From the NCBI RefSeq assembly GCF_000148525.1, contig NZ_AEDU01000006.1, positions 143,815 through 207,814 on the forward strand: a DNA stretch of 64,000 bases, in the 5' to 3' direction. This document shows positions 35,716-49,052 of the stretch, one piece after another (the first letter of the stretch is position 1; each line of letters opens with the position of its first letter). The translations under genes and the position numbers were made by a program. The notes under the pieces were generated by a model. That model searched no databases and was not told the DNA's origin. It was given only the letters and a program-made list of their open reading frames with translations. This stretch comes from Streptococcus mitis SK564. Lineage in GTDB: Bacteria; Bacillota; Bacilli; Lactobacillales; Streptococcaceae.

Positions 35716-36441
35716 ATGAATGTAAATCAGATTGTACGGATTATTCCTACTTTAAAAGTTAATAATAGAAAATTAAATGAAACATTTTATATAGGAACCC
35801 TTGGCATGAAGGCCTTATTAGAAGAGTCAGCCTTTCTGTCACTAGGTGACCAAACAGGTTTAGAAAAGCTGGTTTTAGAAGAAGCTCCAAGTATGCGCAC
35901 TCGTAAGGTAGAGGGAAGAAAAAAACTAGCTAGATTGATTGTCAAGGTGGAAAATCCCTTAGAAATCGAGGCCTTATTAGCTAAAACAGATTCGATTCAT
36001 CAATTATATAAAGGTCAAAATGGCTACGCTTTTGAGATTTTTTCACCCGAAGATGATTTGATTTTGATTCATGCGGAAGATGATAGAGCAAGTCTAGTAG
36101 AAGTAGGAGAAAAGCCAGAATTTCAAACAGATCTGGAGTCAATTTCTTTAAGTAAATTTGAAATTTCTATGGAATTACACCTCCCAACGGATGTAGATAG
36201 TTTCTTGGAACTATCTGAAATTGGGGCGTCACTTGATTTTATCCCAGCACAGGGGCAGGATTTGACTGTGGACAATACGGTTACTTGGGACTTATCTATG
36301 CTCAAGTTCTTGGTCAATGAATTAGACATAGCAAGTCTTCGTAAGAAGTTTGAGTCTACCGAATATTTTATTCCTAAGTCTGAAAAATTCTTCCTTGGTA
36401 AAGATAGAAATAATGTTGAATTGTGGTTTGAAGAAGTATGA
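35716..36441 (+). CDS. cppA: CppA family protein
   Basis: 241 residues with the glyoxalase-like N-terminal half and distinct C-terminal half of the streptococcal CppA family. CppA was named for putative degradation of complement C3; no protease motif is visible, so that role rests on old literature. No secretion signal, so the protein is cytoplasmic by sequence. ATG at 35716 is chosen since ACGGAGG lies upstream; the in-frame GTG at 35701 overlaps that site. Four-base overlap with the next gene. Confidence 0.8.
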   Translation: MNVNQIVRIIPTLKVNNRKLNETFYIGTLGMKALLEESAFLSLGDQTGLEKLVLEEAPSMRTRKVEGRKKLARLIVKVENPLEIEALLAKTDSIHQLYKGQNGYAFEIFSPEDDLILIHAEDDRASLVEVGEKPEFQTDLESISLSKFEISMELHLPTDVDSFLELSEIGASLDFIPAQGQDLTVDNTVTWDLSMLKFLVNELDIASLRKKFESTEYFIPKSEKFFLGKDRNNVELWFEEV

Positions 36442-37379
36442 AGTGGACCAAGATTATTAAAAAAATAGAAGAACAAATCGAGGCAGGGATTTATCCCGGA
36501 GCCTCTTTTGCGTATTTTAAAGACCATCAATGGACGGAGTTCTATTTAGGCCAGAGTGACCCAGAGCATGGCTTGCAGACTGAGGCAGGACTAGTTTATG
36601 ATCTAGCTAGTGTCAGCAAGGTTGTTGGGGTTGGCACCGTTTGTACTTTTTTGTGGGAAAAAGGCAAATTAGATATTGACAGACCGGTAACCGATTTTTT
36701 ACCTGAAAGTGATTATCCAGACATCACTATTCGCCAGCTCTTGACTCACGCGACAGATCTTGATCCTTTTATTCCCAATCGTGATCTTTTAACAGCATCT
36801 GAATTAAAGGAAGCGATGTTTCATCTTAAGAGACGAAGTCAACCAGCCTTTCTTTATTCGGATGTCCATTTTTTGCTGTTGGGTTTTATTTTGGAAAGAA
36901 TCTTTAATCAAGACTTGGATGTGATTTTACAAGAACAAGTCTGGAATCTTTGGGGAATGACGGAAACTCAGTTTGGCCTTGGCCCTGTTGAGCTTGCTGT
37001 TCCCACAGTCAGAGGTGTGGAGGCAGGAATAGTGCATGATCCCAAGGCTCGCCTCCTGGGCAGACATGCAGGTAGTGCTGGTTTATTTTCGACTGTAAAA
37101 GATTTACAAATCTTTTTAGAACACTATTTAGAGGATGATTTTGCAAGAGACTTAAGTCAAAATTTTTCTCCTTTGGATGACAAGGAACGTTCTTTGGGAT
37201 GGAATTTGGAAGGAGATTGGCTAGACCATACGGGCTATACAGGTACCTTTATCATGTGGAATCGTCAGAAGCAAGAAGCGGTCATTTTCCTATCGAATCG
37301 TACCTATGAAAAGGATGAGAGGGCTCAATGGATTGTAGACCGCAATCAAGTGATGGACTTGATTCGCAAAGAAGAGTAA
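36438..37379 (+). CDS. Serine hydrolase, beta-lactamase/PBP class C fold
   Basis: 313 residues of the beta-lactamase-related family, with the nucleophile motif S58-V-S-K61 and an HTG box (LDHTGYTGTF) near residue 260; the middle motif reads YSDVHFL rather than Y-x-N. No signal peptide or membrane segment, so it is probably an intracellular esterase/peptidase-like enzyme rather than a true beta-lactamase. Overlaps cppA by four bases and is followed eight bases later by the transporter gene. Confidence 0.8.
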   Translation: MKWTKIIKKIEEQIEAGIYPGASFAYFKDHQWTEFYLGQSDPEHGLQTEAGLVYDLASVSKVVGVGTVCTFLWEKGKLDIDRPVTDFLPESDYPDITIRQLLTHATDLDPFIPNRDLLTASELKEAMFHLKRRSQPAFLYSDVHFLLLGFILERIFNQDLDVILQEQVWNLWGMTETQFGLGPVELAVPTVRGVEAGIVHDPKARLLGRHAGSAGLFSTVKDLQIFLEHYLEDDFARDLSQNFSPLDDKERSLGWNLEGDWLDHTGYTGTFIMWNRQKQEAVIFLSNRTYEKDERAQWIVDRNQVMDLIRKEE

Positions 37380-37387
37380 GGAGAGAC

Positions 37388-38284
37388 ATGTCAAACAGTT
37401 TAAAAGGGACTCTATTAACAGTTGTGGCTGGGATTGCTTGGGGCTTGTCAGGAACGAGTGGCCAATACCTGATGGCACACGGAATTTCGGCTCTGGTTTT
37501 GACCAACTTGCGTCTTTTAATCGCTGGTGGAATTCTCATGCTCTTGGCTTATGCTACTGCAAAGGATAGAATGCTGGCCTTTTTAAAGGATAGAAAAAGT
37601 TTGCTATCTCTTCTCATTTTTGCTCTAATTGGCCTCTTCCTCAATCAATTTGCCTATCTAACTGCTATTCAGGAAACCAATGCAGGAACCGCGACGGTGC
37701 TTCAGTATATTTGTCCTGTCGGAATTTTAATTTATAGCTGTATCAAGGATAAGGTGGCGCCGACACTGGGAGAGATTGTTTCTATCATATTAGCTATCGG
37801 AGGAACCTTCCTGATCGCCACTCATGGGCAGCTGGACCAGTTATCTATGACACCTGCAGGTCTGTTCTGGGGGCTCTTTTCTGCTCTGACTTACGCCCTG
37901 TATATCATTTTACCCATAGCCTTGATTAAGAAGTGGGGGAGCAGTTTGGTCATTGGTGTGGGAATGGTCATAGCTGGTTTGGTCGCCCTTCCTTTTACAG
38001 GGGTTCTACAGGCCAATATACCGACTAGTCTTGATTTTCTACTTGCTTTTGCAGGTATTATCCTTATCGGGACTGTCTTTGCCTATACAGCCTTTCTAAA
38101 AGGAGCCAGTCTGATTGGGCCGGTCAAGTCAAGTTTGTTGGCTTCAATTGAGCCAATTTCGGCTGTTTTCTTTGCCTTCTTAATCATGAATGAACAATTT
38201 TATCCCATTGATTTTCTTGGTATGGCAATGATATTGTTTGCTGTAACCCTGATTTCTTTGAAAGATTTACTCTTAGAAAAATAA
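37388..38284 (+). CDS. EamA/DMT family transporter
   Basis: 298 residues with ten hydrophobic segments in two repeats of five, as in drug/metabolite transporters (GIAWGLSGTSGQY in TM1; GTVFAYTAFLKGASLIGP in the second repeat). Substrate unknown. ATG at 37388 with AAGGAGAG upstream; an in-frame upstream start would overlap the serine hydrolase. Last gene of a three-gene unit with cppA. Confidence 0.85.
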   Translation: MSNSLKGTLLTVVAGIAWGLSGTSGQYLMAHGISALVLTNLRLLIAGGILMLLAYATAKDRMLAFLKDRKSLLSLLIFALIGLFLNQFAYLTAIQETNAGTATVLQYICPVGILIYSCIKDKVAPTLGEIVSIILAIGGTFLIATHGQLDQLSMTPAGLFWGLFSALTYALYIILPIALIKKWGSSLVIGVGMVIAGLVALPFTGVLQANIPTSLDFLLAFAGIILIGTVFAYTAFLKGASLIGPVKSSLLASIEPISAVFFAFLIMNEQFYPIDFLGMAMILFAVTLISLKDLLLEK

Positions 38285-38316
38285 AAAGACTCTTTGTCCG
38301 TGACAGAGAGTTTTTG
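38284..38316. terminator. Bidirectional terminator
   Basis: AAAAAGACTCTTTGTC pairs with GACAGAGAGTTTTT between convergent transporter and GntR genes. Confidence 0.8.
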
Positions 38317-38325
38317 CCTAGTAAT

Positions 38326-39024
38326 CTAATTATTTTCAAGATAAAATTCAAAGCGTTCGCCTACATACTGACTTTTTACGTATTCAAAAGCAGTACCATC
38401 CTCTAGGTAGGAAACTTGAGTCAAACCAAGAATAGCATGTCCTTTTTCAACTTCCAAATAGTGGGCAATTTTTTCTTTAGCGAGACGAGCATAAATAGTC
38501 TGCTGTGATTTACCGATGCGGTAGCCGTGTTTTTGCAAGGTTTGGAAGAAATGACTGGTGATTTCTTCTTTTTTAAAGTCCTTAATGAATTTTTCAGGAA
38601 TAGAAGCAACTTCATAAACTAGAGGAACTTGGTCGGCATAGCGAACCCGCTCCATTCGGATAATATTCTCTGTTGGAGAAATTCCTAGCTTGGCAACTTC
38701 CTGCTCATTGGGAATGGTTTTTCTGTAGGAAATGAGCTGGCTAGAGGGAACTTTACCTTGGGACTTAACAATTTCAGTAAAACTGGTTGTCCCTCGCATC
38801 TTTTCTTGTACTCGAGTACTGGAAACAAAGGTGCCGCTTCCTACACGACGCTCTAAGACACCTTCTTCGACTAATAGAGATACAGCTTGGCGAAGGGTCA
38901 TACGACTGACCTCAAACTGCTCTGCTAAATCTCGTTCACTGGGAAGTCTCTCACCAATGGCCCAACGATGTTCGTCAATATCCTTTTTAATCTGATCGTG
39001 GATTTTCATATAAGCTGGTAGCAT
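38326..39024 (-). CDS. GntR/HutC-family regulator with UTRA domain
   Basis: 232-residue repressor-type protein: N-terminal winged helix (LPSERDLAEQFEVSRMTLRQAV, residues about 27-48, shortened here) and a C-terminal UTRA ligand domain ending EYVKSQYVGERFEFYL. The HutC/NagR-type ligand is unknown. Divergent from guaA, separated by a BOX element; a similar gene precedes guaA in pneumococcus. Confidence 0.88.
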   Translation of the reverse strand: MLPAYMKIHDQIKKDIDEHRWAIGERLPSERDLAEQFEVSRMTLRQAVSLLVEEGVLERRVGSGTFVSSTRVQEKMRGTTSFTEIVKSQGKVPSSQLISYRKTIPNEQEVAKLGISPTENIIRMERVRYADQVPLVYEVASIPEKFIKDFKKEEITSHFFQTLQKHGYRIGKSQQTIYARLAKEKIAHYLEVEKGHAILGLTQVSYLEDGTAFEYVKSQYVGERFEFYLENN

Positions 39025-39052
39025 GTTTTCACTTCATTTCTATCTTTTTTCT

Positions 39053-39082
39053 ATTGTACCCCAATAAACTAGAAAAAGTCAA
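39053..39082 (-). promoter_or_regulatory. Promoter of the GntR-family gene
   Basis: Minus strand: TTGACT (39082-39077), 18-bp spacer, TACAAT (39058-39053). Confidence 0.7.
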
Positions 39083-39096
39083 ACTTCGCCTTGTTT

Positions 39097-39209
39097 ATAC
39101 TCTTCGAAAATCTCTTCAAACCACGTCAGCTCTATCTGCAACCTCAAAACAGTGTTTTGAGCAACCTGCGGCTAGCTTCCGAGTTTGCTCTTTGATTTTC
39201 ATTGAGTAT
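39097..39209 (+). repeat. BOX element, shortened
   Basis: Begins ATACTCTTCGAAAATC and ends TTTTCATTGAGTAT. About 113 bp; part of boxA (the GGCGACGCTGACG core) is missing, and a CTCAAAACAGTGTTTTGAG hairpin is kept. It ends four bases before the guaA -35. Confidence 0.85.
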
Positions 39210-39212
39210 TAG

Positions 39213-39242
39213 TTGGTAATTCGCCCTTATTTGTGATAGAAT
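39213..39242 (+). promoter_or_regulatory. guaA promoter
   Basis: TTGGTA (39213-39218), 18-bp spacer, TAGAAT (39237-39242) with extended TG. The leader is only about 30 nt, too short for a purine riboswitch. Confidence 0.7.
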
Positions 39243-39278
39243 ATTGGAAAAAGATATTTCTTTTGAGAAAGGAAAAAG

Positions 39279-40841
39279 ATGAGCAACATTTCAACTGATT
39301 TGCAAGATGTAGAAAAAATCATCGTATTGGACTATGGTAGCCAATACAACCAGCTGATTTCACGCCGTATCCGTGAGATTGGCGTTTTTTCAGAACTAAA
39401 GAGCCATAAAATTTCAGCTGCTGAAGTTCGTGAAATCAATCCTGTAGGAATCATCCTTTCAGGTGGTCCAAACTCTGTATACGAAGATGGTTCATTTGAT
39501 ATTGACCCAGAAATCTTCGAACTTGGAATTCCAATTTTGGGAATTTGTTACGGTATGCAGTTATTGACCCATAAACTTGGAGGAAAAGTTGTCCCTGCAG
39601 GTGACGCTGGAAATCGTGAATACGGTCAATCAACCCTAACTCACACACCATCAGCTCTTTTTGAATCAACACCTGATGAACAAACTGTATTGATGAGCCA
39701 TGGTGATGCAGTTACTGAAATTCCTGCTGACTTTGTTCGTACAGGTACATCAGCTGACTGCCCATACGCAGCCATCGAAAACCCAGATAAACACATTTAC
39801 GGTATCCAGTTCCACCCAGAAGTTCGTCATTCTGTATACGGAAATGATATCCTTCGTAACTTTGCCCTTAACATTTGTAAAGCTAAAGGCGACTGGTCAA
39901 TGGATAACTTCATTGATATGCAGATTCAAAAAATTCGTGAAACTGTCGGTGATAAACGTGTCCTTCTTGGCCTATCAGGTGGTGTTGACTCTTCAGTTGT
40001 TGGAGTTCTTCTCCAAAAAGCGATTGGCGATCAATTGATCTGTATCTTCGTGGATCACGGTCTTCTTCGTAAAGGAGAAGCGGACCAAGTTATGGACATG
40101 CTTGGTGGTAAGTTTGGTTTGAATATCGTCAAAGCAGACGCTGCTAAACGTTTCCTTGATAAACTTGCTGGCGTTTCTGACCCAGAACAAAAACGTAAAA
40201 TCATCGGTAACGAGTTTGTCTATGTCTTCGATGACGAAGCAAGCAAGCTCAAAGATGTGAAATTCCTTGCTCAAGGTACCTTATACACAGACGTTATCGA
40301 GTCTGGTACAGATACAGCTCAAACTATCAAGTCACACCACAACGTGGGTGGTCTTCCAGAAGACATGCAGTTTGAATTGATCGAACCACTCAATACTCTT
40401 TACAAGGATGAAGTTCGTGCCCTAGGTACAGAGCTTGGTATGCCAGACCACATCGTATGGCGCCAACCATTCCCAGGACCAGGACTTGCTATCCGTGTCA
40501 TGGGAGAAATTACTGAAGAAAAACTTGAAACAGTTCGCGAATCAGACGCTATTCTTCGTGAAGAAATAGCTAAAGCTGGTCTTGACCGCGATATCTGGCA
40601 ATACTTCACAGTTAACACAGGCGTTCGTTCAGTCGGCGTTATGGGTGACGGTCGTACATATGACTACACGATTGCAATCCGTGCTATCACCTCTATCGAT
40701 GGTATGACTGCTGATTTTGCCAAAATTCCATGGGAAGTGCTTCAAAAAATCTCAGTACGTATCGTAAACGAAGTGGATCATGTTAACCGCATCGTCTATG
40801 ATATTACAAGTAAACCACCTGCAACAGTTGAGTGGGAATAG
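39279..40841 (+). CDS. guaA: GMP synthase (glutamine-hydrolysing)
   Basis: 520-residue enzyme converting XMP to GMP. N-terminal class I glutamine amidotransferase with Cys90 in GICYGMQ and His in FHPEV; ATP-pyrophosphatase loop LSGGVDSS near residue 236; C-terminal dimerisation domain ending [20 protein letters not shown] lies before the ATG. Single gene with promoter and terminator. Confidence 0.96.
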   Translation: MSNISTDLQDVEKIIVLDYGSQYNQLISRRIREIGVFSELKSHKISAAEVREINPVGIILSGGPNSVYEDGSFDIDPEIFELGIPILGICYGMQLLTHKLGGKVVPAGDAGNREYGQSTLTHTPSALFESTPDEQTVLMSHGDAVTEIPADFVRTGTSADCPYAAIENPDKHIYGIQFHPEVRHSVYGNDILRNFALNICKAKGDWSMDNFIDMQIQKIRETVGDKRVLLGLSGGVDSSVVGVLLQKAIGDQLICIFVDHGLLRKGEADQVMDMLGGKFGLNIVKADAAKRFLDKLAGVSDPEQKRKIIGNEFVYVFDDEASKLKDVKFLAQGTLYTDVIESGTDTAQTIKSHHNVGGLPEDMQFELIEPLNTLYKDEVRALGTELGMPDHIVWRQPFPGPGLAIRVMGEITEEKLETVRESDAILREEIAKAGLDRDIWQYFTVNTGVRSVGVMGDGRTYDYTIAIRAITSIDGMTADFAKIPWEVLQKISVRIVNEVDHVNRIVYDITSKPPATVEWE

Positions 40842-40873
40842 TCATCTAAGGACTAATTTATGTAGTTTAATGA

Positions 40874-40899
40874 GCCAGTATCATTGGATACTGGTTTTT
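40874..40899 (+). terminator. guaA terminator
   Basis: CCAGTATC-ATTG-GATACTGG followed by TTTTTA; a perfect stem. Confidence 0.85.
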
Positions 40900-41007
40900 A
40901 CTTTTCTAGACTTTTTGGCTACTTGTTAAATTGGTTTATATTCGATAGTTTAACAATTACTATACAAAGCTTAAAATATTAGAATTGTCAAAACAATCTG
41001 TCTAGGC

Positions 41008-41036
41008 TTGATTTTATCCCTTATTTACTATAAAAT
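41008..41036 (+). promoter_or_regulatory. Promoter for the U32 peptidase-family gene
   Basis: TTGATT (41008-41013), 17-bp spacer, TAAAAT (41031-41036). Confidence 0.65.
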
Positions 41037-41081
41037 GAGAAGGAAAAACGTCAAACTTTTATATTGCAAATAGGAGAAAAC

Positions 41082-42368
41082 ATGACAAAAACATTAAAAC
41101 GTCCTGAGGTTTTATCACCTGCAGGGACTTTAGAGAAGCTAAAAGTAGCTGTTCAGTATGGGGCAGATGCTGTCTTTATCGGTGGTCAGGCCTATGGTCT
41201 TCGTAGCCGTGCAGGTAACTTTACCTTTGAACAGATGGAAGAAGGCGTCCAGTTTGCGGCTAAGTACGGTGCCAAAGTCTATGTAGCTGCCAACATGGTT
41301 ATGCACGAAGGAAATGAAGCTGGTGCTGGTGAGTGGTTCCGTAAACTGCGTGATATCGGGATTGCAGCAGTTATCGTATCTGACCCAGCTTTGATTATGA
41401 TTGCAGCGACTGAGGCACCAGGTCTTGAAATCCACCTTTCCACTCAAGCAAGTGCCACTAACTATGAAACCCTTGAGTTCTGGAAAGAACTGGGCTTGAC
41501 TCGTGTCGTTTTGGCGCGTGAGGTTTCAATGGAAGAATTGGCAGAAATCCGCAAACGTACAGATGTTGAGATTGAAGCCTTTGTCCACGGAGCCATGTGT
41601 ATTTCTTACTCTGGTCGTTGTACTCTTTCAAACCACATGAGTATGCGTGATGCCAACCGTGGTGGTTGCTCTCAGTCTTGCCGTTGGAAATACGACCTGT
41701 ATGATATGCCATTTGGGAAAGAACGTAAGAGCTTGAAAGGTGAGATTCCAGAAGAATTTTCAATGTCAGCCGTTGACATGTCAATGATTGACCATATCCC
41801 AGATATGATTGAAAATGGTGTGGACAGTCTAAAAATCGAAGGACGTATGAAGTCTATTCACTACGTATCCACAGTAACAAACTGCTACAAGGCTGCTGTT
41901 GATGCTTATCTAGAGAGTCCAGAGAAGTTTGAAGCTATCAAGCAAGACTTGATTGATGAGATGTGGAAGGTTGCCCAACGTGAATTGGCAACAGGCTTCT
42001 ACTACGGTACACCATCTGAAAATGAGCAGTTATTTGGTGCTCGCCGTAAAATTCCTGAGTACAAGTTTGTCGCTGAAGTGGTTTCTTATGATGATGCGAC
42101 ACAAACAGCAACCATTCGTCAACGGAATGTGATTAATGAAGGAGACCAAGTTGAGTTTTACGGCCCAGGTTTCCGTCACTTTGAAACTTATATCGAAGAT
42201 TTGCATGATGCCAAAGGCAATAAAATCGACCGCGCTCCAAATCCGATGGAACTCTTGACAATCAAAGTCCCACAACCTGTTCAAGCAGGAGACATGGTTC
42301 GCGCTCTCAAAGAAGGTCTCATCAATCTTTATAAGGAAGATGGAACCAGCGTCACAGTTCGTGCTTAA
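41082..42368 (+). CDS. U32 peptidase family protein (TrhP/YrrO-like)
   Basis: 428 residues. Core U32 domain begins RPEVLSPAGTLEKLK; family signature EAFVHGAMCISYSGRC near residue 168 with conserved cysteines, then GGCSQSCRWKY near 195. Family members in this group (YrrO/TrhP) are needed for tRNA U34 hydroxylation rather than proteolysis; related genes are also annotated as collagenase-like. ATG at 41082 is chosen because TAGGAG stands at 41071-41076. Confidence 0.88.
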   Translation: MTKTLKRPEVLSPAGTLEKLKVAVQYGADAVFIGGQAYGLRSRAGNFTFEQMEEGVQFAAKYGAKVYVAANMVMHEGNEAGAGEWFRKLRDIGIAAVIVSDPALIMIAATEAPGLEIHLSTQASATNYETLEFWKELGLTRVVLAREVSMEELAEIRKRTDVEIEAFVHGAMCISYSGRCTLSNHMSMRDANRGGCSQSCRWKYDLYDMPFGKERKSLKGEIPEEFSMSAVDMSMIDHIPDMIENGVDSLKIEGRMKSIHYVSTVTNCYKAAVDAYLESPEKFEAIKQDLIDEMWKVAQRELATGFYYGTPSENEQLFGARRKIPEYKFVAEVVSYDDATQTATIRQRNVINEGDQVEFYGPGFRHFETYIEDLHDAKGNKIDRAPNPMELLTIKVPQPVQAGDMVRALKEGLINLYKEDGTSVTVRA

Positions 42369-42459
42369 TAAACAAGCAGGAGATGAAGGCTTTCTAGTTG
42401 CTTTCCCTTTAATCCTACTTACTAAAGAGCATTAGGTTAAAGAAAATATATTAATTTTC

Positions 42460-42485
42460 ATCCGAGATTACATCTCGGATTTTTT
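42460..42485 (+). terminator. Terminator after the U32 gene
   Basis: ATCCGAGAT-TAC-ATCTCGGAT followed by TTTTT. Confidence 0.85.
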
Positions 42486-42618
42486 CAATATTTTTCAGAA
42501 ATGTCTAGATAATGGTCGGATTTATTACAAGTTTTTTACAAAGTTTTCTATATAATAGGCTTAAAAATAGTAAAATTGTAAATAATTTTCATTAAACGCT
42601 TTCAATGTTAGAAAAAAG

Positions 42619-42647
42619 TTGACAAATCCAATTTTTAGGACTAAACT
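42619..42647 (+). promoter_or_regulatory. ATP synthase operon promoter
   Basis: TTGACA (42619-42624), 17-bp spacer, TAAACT (42642-42647), about 35 bp before atpE. Confidence 0.7.
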
Positions 42648-42682
42648 AAGTAAGTAAATTTTAATTAAAAGGAGAATTCGTC

Positions 42683-42883
42683 ATGAATTTAACATTTTTT
42701 GGTCTATGTCTTGCCTGTATGGGTGTATCTCTTGGTGAAGGGTTATTGATGAATGGTTTGTTGAAATCAGTAGCTCGCCAACCAGATATTATCGCTGAGT
42801 TTCGTAGCTTGATGTTTTTAGGGGTTGCCTTTATTGAAGGAACTTTCTTCGTAACTCTTGTCTTCTCATTTATTATTAAATAA
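42683..42883 (+). CDS. atpE: ATP synthase Fo subunit c
   Basis: 66-residue two-helix proteolipid of the rotor ring. The proton-binding carboxylate is Glu52 (AFIEGTFF); the polar loop is ARQPD at 31-35. Residues at which pneumococcal optochin-resistance changes are known read Gly14, Gly18, Gly20, Met23, Val48, Ala49 and Phe50. AAGGAG precedes the ATG. First of eight genes in the order c-a-b-delta-alpha-gamma-beta-epsilon, with c before a as in pneumococcus. Confidence 0.95.
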   Translation: MNLTFFGLCLACMGVSLGEGLLMNGLLKSVARQPDIIAEFRSLMFLGVAFIEGTFFVTLVFSFIIK

Positions 42884-42915
42884 CGAAATATAAATTGGAG
42901 AAGGGAGAATGTTAG

Positions 42916-43629
42916 ATGGAAGAAAGTATCAATCCAACCATCAATATTGGTCCTGTTACCTTTGATTTAACTTTGACAGCCTTGACTTTGCTGTCTGTGT
43001 TTCTGATTTTTGCATTTATCTATTGGGCAAGTCGTAATATGACATTGAAACCCAAAGGTAAACAAAATGTACTAGAGTATCTCTATGATTTTGTAATTGG
43101 ATTTACAGAACCTAACCTTGGTTCCCACTACATAAAAGATTACTCACTCTTTTACTTATGCTTATTTCTTTTTATGGTCATCGCCAATAACCTTGGTTTG
43201 ATGGCGAAACTTCAAACAACAGATGGAACAAACCTTTGGACATCGCCAACTGCAAATCTTTCATTTGACCTTGTCTTGTCTTTCTGTATTATTGTGATGG
43301 CGCACATTGAGGGGATTCGTCGTCGTGGGATTAAACAATACCTAAAAGGTTTTGTAACTCCTGCATTTATGACACCGATGAATCTACTTGAAGAGGTCAC
43401 GAATTTCCTTTCTCTTGCTTTGCGGATTTTTGGGAATATCTTTGCAGGTGAAGTAATGACAAGCTTGCTTCTTTTACTTTCACATCAGGCTATTTTTTGG
43501 TATCCAATCGCATTTGGGACAAACTTAGTTTGGACTGCATTTTCCGTGTTCATTTCTTGTGTACAGGCCTATGTCTTTACACTACTATCCTCTATGTACC
43601 TAGGAAATAAAATTAATGATGAAGAGTAG
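42916..43629 (+). CDS. atpB: ATP synthase Fo subunit a
   Basis: 237-residue membrane stator forming the proton half-channels. The essential Arg lies in [15 protein letters not shown] near residue 170 (LRIFGN). Five to six membrane segments. Second gene of the operon; a ribosome-binding site AGAAGGGAG precedes the ATG region. Confidence 0.95.
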   Translation: MEESINPTINIGPVTFDLTLTALTLLSVFLIFAFIYWASRNMTLKPKGKQNVLEYLYDFVIGFTEPNLGSHYIKDYSLFYLCLFLFMVIANNLGLMAKLQTTDGTNLWTSPTANLSFDLVLSFCIIVMAHIEGIRRRGIKQYLKGFVTPAFMTPMNLLEEVTNFLSLALRIFGNIFAGEVMTSLLLLLSHQAIFWYPIAFGTNLVWTAFSVFISCVQAYVFTLLSSMYLGNKINDEE

Positions 43630-43642
43630 AAAGGAGTAACTG

Positions 43643-44136
43643 ATGCACGTAACAGTAGGTGAATTAATTGGTAATTTTATTTTAATCGCTGGCTCTTTTA
43701 TCCTTTTGCTAGTCTTGATTAAAAAATTTGCATGGTCTAATATTACAAGCATTTTCGAAGAAAGAGCTGAAAAAATTGCTTCAGATATTGACAGAGCTGA
43801 AGAAGCACGTCAAAAAGCGGAAGTATTGGCTCAAAAACGCGAAGATGAATTGGCTGGTAGCCGTAAAGAAGCTAAGACAATCATTGAGAATGCGAAAGAA
43901 ACAGCTGAGAAAAGTAAGGCTAGTATTTTAGCAGATGCTAAACTAGAAGCAGGACGCTTAAAAGAAAAAGCAAACCAAGAAATTGCTCAAAACAAAGCTG
44001 AAGCTTTACAAAGCGTTAAGGGTGAGGTAGCAGATTTGACAATCAGCTTAGCTGGTAAAATTATCTCACAAAACCTTGACGGTCATGCCCATAAAGAACT
44101 CATTGATCAGTATATCGATCAGCTAGGAGAAGCTTA

Positions 44137-44137
<1 letters not shown>
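43643..44137 (+). CDS. atpF: ATP synthase Fo subunit b
   Basis: 164 residues: one N-terminal membrane helix (about 8-27) followed by a long Ala/Glu/Lys-rich helix forming the dimeric peripheral stalk. Contains the KKFAW turn after the membrane helix. Its last base is the first base of the atpH ATG (TAATG). Confidence 0.93.
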
Positions 44138-46193
<2,056 letters not shown>

Positions 46194-46208
46194 GAATAGA
46201 GGTGTCAG

Positions 46209-47087
46209 ATGGCAGTATCTCTAAATGATATTAAAACAAAAATCGCCTCAACAAAAAATACGAGTCAAATCACTAATGCCATGCAAATGGTGTCAGCTGC
46301 TAAGCTAGGTCGCTCTGAAGAAGCTGCTCGCAACTTCCAAGTTTACGCTCAGAAGGTTCGCAAACTTTTGACAGATATCCTTCATGGTAATGGAGCTGGT
46401 GGTTCAACTAATCCAATGTTGATTAGCCGTCCAGTTAAGAAGACTGGCTATATCGTCATTACTTCAGACCGCGGTTTGGTGGGAGGGTATAATTCTTCTA
46501 TTTTGAAAGCCATTATGGAGTTGAAAGAAGAATACCATCCAGATGGTAAAGGATTTGAAATGATCTGTATCGGTGGAATGGGAGCTGATTTCTTTAAAGC
46601 TCGCGGTATTCAACCACTTTATGAACTACGTGGCTTGGCAGATCAACCAAGTTTTGATGAAGTTCGTAAGATTATTTCAAAAACTGTTGAAATGTATCAA
46701 AATGAACTCTTTGATGAACTCTATGTCTGCTACAACCACCATGTCAATACGCTAACTAGTCAAATGCGTGTGGAGCAAATGCTTCCGATTGTTGACTTGG
46801 ATCCAAAAGAAGCGGACGACAGTTACAGCTTGACCTTTGAATTGGAAACCAGTCGAGAAGAAATTTTGGAGCAGTTGTTGCCTCAGTTTGCAGAAAGTAT
46901 GATTTACGGTGCTATTATCGATGCTAAGACAGCTGAAAATGCTGCAGGTATGACAGCTATGCAAACAGCGACTGATAATGCTAAGAAAGTCATCAATGAT
47001 TTGACAATTCAGTATAACCGTGCCAGACAGGCGGCGATTACACAAGAAATTACAGAAATCGTAGCAGGAGCTAGTGCCTTAGAATAG
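46209..47087 (+). CDS. atpG: ATP synthase F1 subunit gamma
   Basis: 292-residue central rotor shaft. N-terminal coiled-coil start [21 protein letters not shown] (first 20 residues of the family pattern) and C-terminal [16 protein letters not shown] and RQAAITQEI are diagnostic. Weak GAGGTG precedes the ATG. Confidence 0.95.
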   Translation: MAVSLNDIKTKIASTKNTSQITNAMQMVSAAKLGRSEEAARNFQVYAQKVRKLLTDILHGNGAGGSTNPMLISRPVKKTGYIVITSDRGLVGGYNSSILKAIMELKEEYHPDGKGFEMICIGGMGADFFKARGIQPLYELRGLADQPSFDEVRKIISKTVEMYQNELFDELYVCYNHHVNTLTSQMRVEQMLPIVDLDPKEADDSYSLTFELETSREEILEQLLPQFAESMIYGAIIDAKTAENAAGMTAMQTATDNAKKVINDLTIQYNRARQAAITQEITEIVAGASALE

Positions 47088-47163
47088 GCTCTAGTCCAGC
47101 TCGTATGAAAATGAACTTAGGACCTAGTTGAACTAGGAACCGACAGTATCTTATATAGAATAG

Positions 47164-48579
<1,416 letters not shown>

Positions 48580-48589
48580 GAGGTGATCT

Positions 48590-49009
48590 ATGGCTCAGTT
48601 AACTGTCCAGATCGTGACACCAGATGGTCTCGTCTATGATCACCATGCCAGCTATGTATCAGTTCGAACTCTGGATGGTGAGATGGGGATCTTGCCACGA
48701 CATGAAAATATGATTGCGGTTTTAGCAGTTGATGAAGTAAAGGTAAAACGTATTGATGATGAAGATCACGTGAACTGGATTGCAGTAAACGGAGGCGTTA
48801 TTGAAATTGCCAATAATACCATCACAATCGTTGCTGATTCTGCAGAACGTGCTCGTGATATCGATGTTAGCCGTGCAGAACGTGCTAAGCTTCGTGCGGA
48901 GCGAGAAATCGAAGAAGCCCACGAAAAACACTTGATTGATCAAGAGCGTCGTGCTAAGATTGCTTTGCAACGTGCTATTAATCGTATCAATGTCGGAAAA
49001 AGACTATAA
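48590..49009 (+). CDS. atpC: ATP synthase F1 subunit epsilon
   Basis: 139 residues: N-terminal beta-barrel ([20 protein letters not shown]) with the [10 protein letters not shown] loop and C-terminal two-helix arm ([16 protein letters not shown]). Regulates ATP hydrolysis by the complex. Last gene of the operon, followed by a terminator. Confidence 0.94.
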   Translation: MAQLTVQIVTPDGLVYDHHASYVSVRTLDGEMGILPRHENMIAVLAVDEVKVKRIDDEDHVNWIAVNGGVIEIANNTITIVADSAERARDIDVSRAERAKLRAEREIEEAHEKHLIDQERRAKIALQRAINRINVGKRL

Positions 49010-49010
49010 G

Positions 49011-49044
49011 AAAAAATGAACTTGAGTTACCAAGTTCATTTTTT
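49011..49044. terminator. Bidirectional terminator
   Basis: AAAAAATGAACTTG-AGTTAC-CAAGTTCATTTTTT. Closes the atp operon and the convergent lactonase gene. Confidence 0.9.
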
Positions 49045-49052
49045 ATATTTTC

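Larger units (their letters stand above)
42369..42682. other. 314-bp region before the ATP synthase operon
   Basis: Holds the terminator at 42460-42485, a cre-like sequence ATTAAACGCTTTCAA at 42591-42605 (its complement TTGAAAGCGTTTAAT resembles CcpA sites imperfectly), and the atp promoter. No ORF. Confidence 0.55.

Noticed and set aside
36123..36530. 135-residue minus-strand frame over the cppA-serine hydrolase junction
   Set aside because: Covers two genes that are translationally coupled on the plus strand; no start signals.
36438..37379. Beta-lactamase conferring resistance
   Set aside because: No signal peptide, and the second active-site motif is not Y-x-N; the protein fits intracellular serine hydrolases of the same fold.
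42591..42605. Possible CcpA (cre) site upstream of the atp operon
   Set aside because: Only one half matches the consensus well, so it is mentioned in the intergenic entry but not called.
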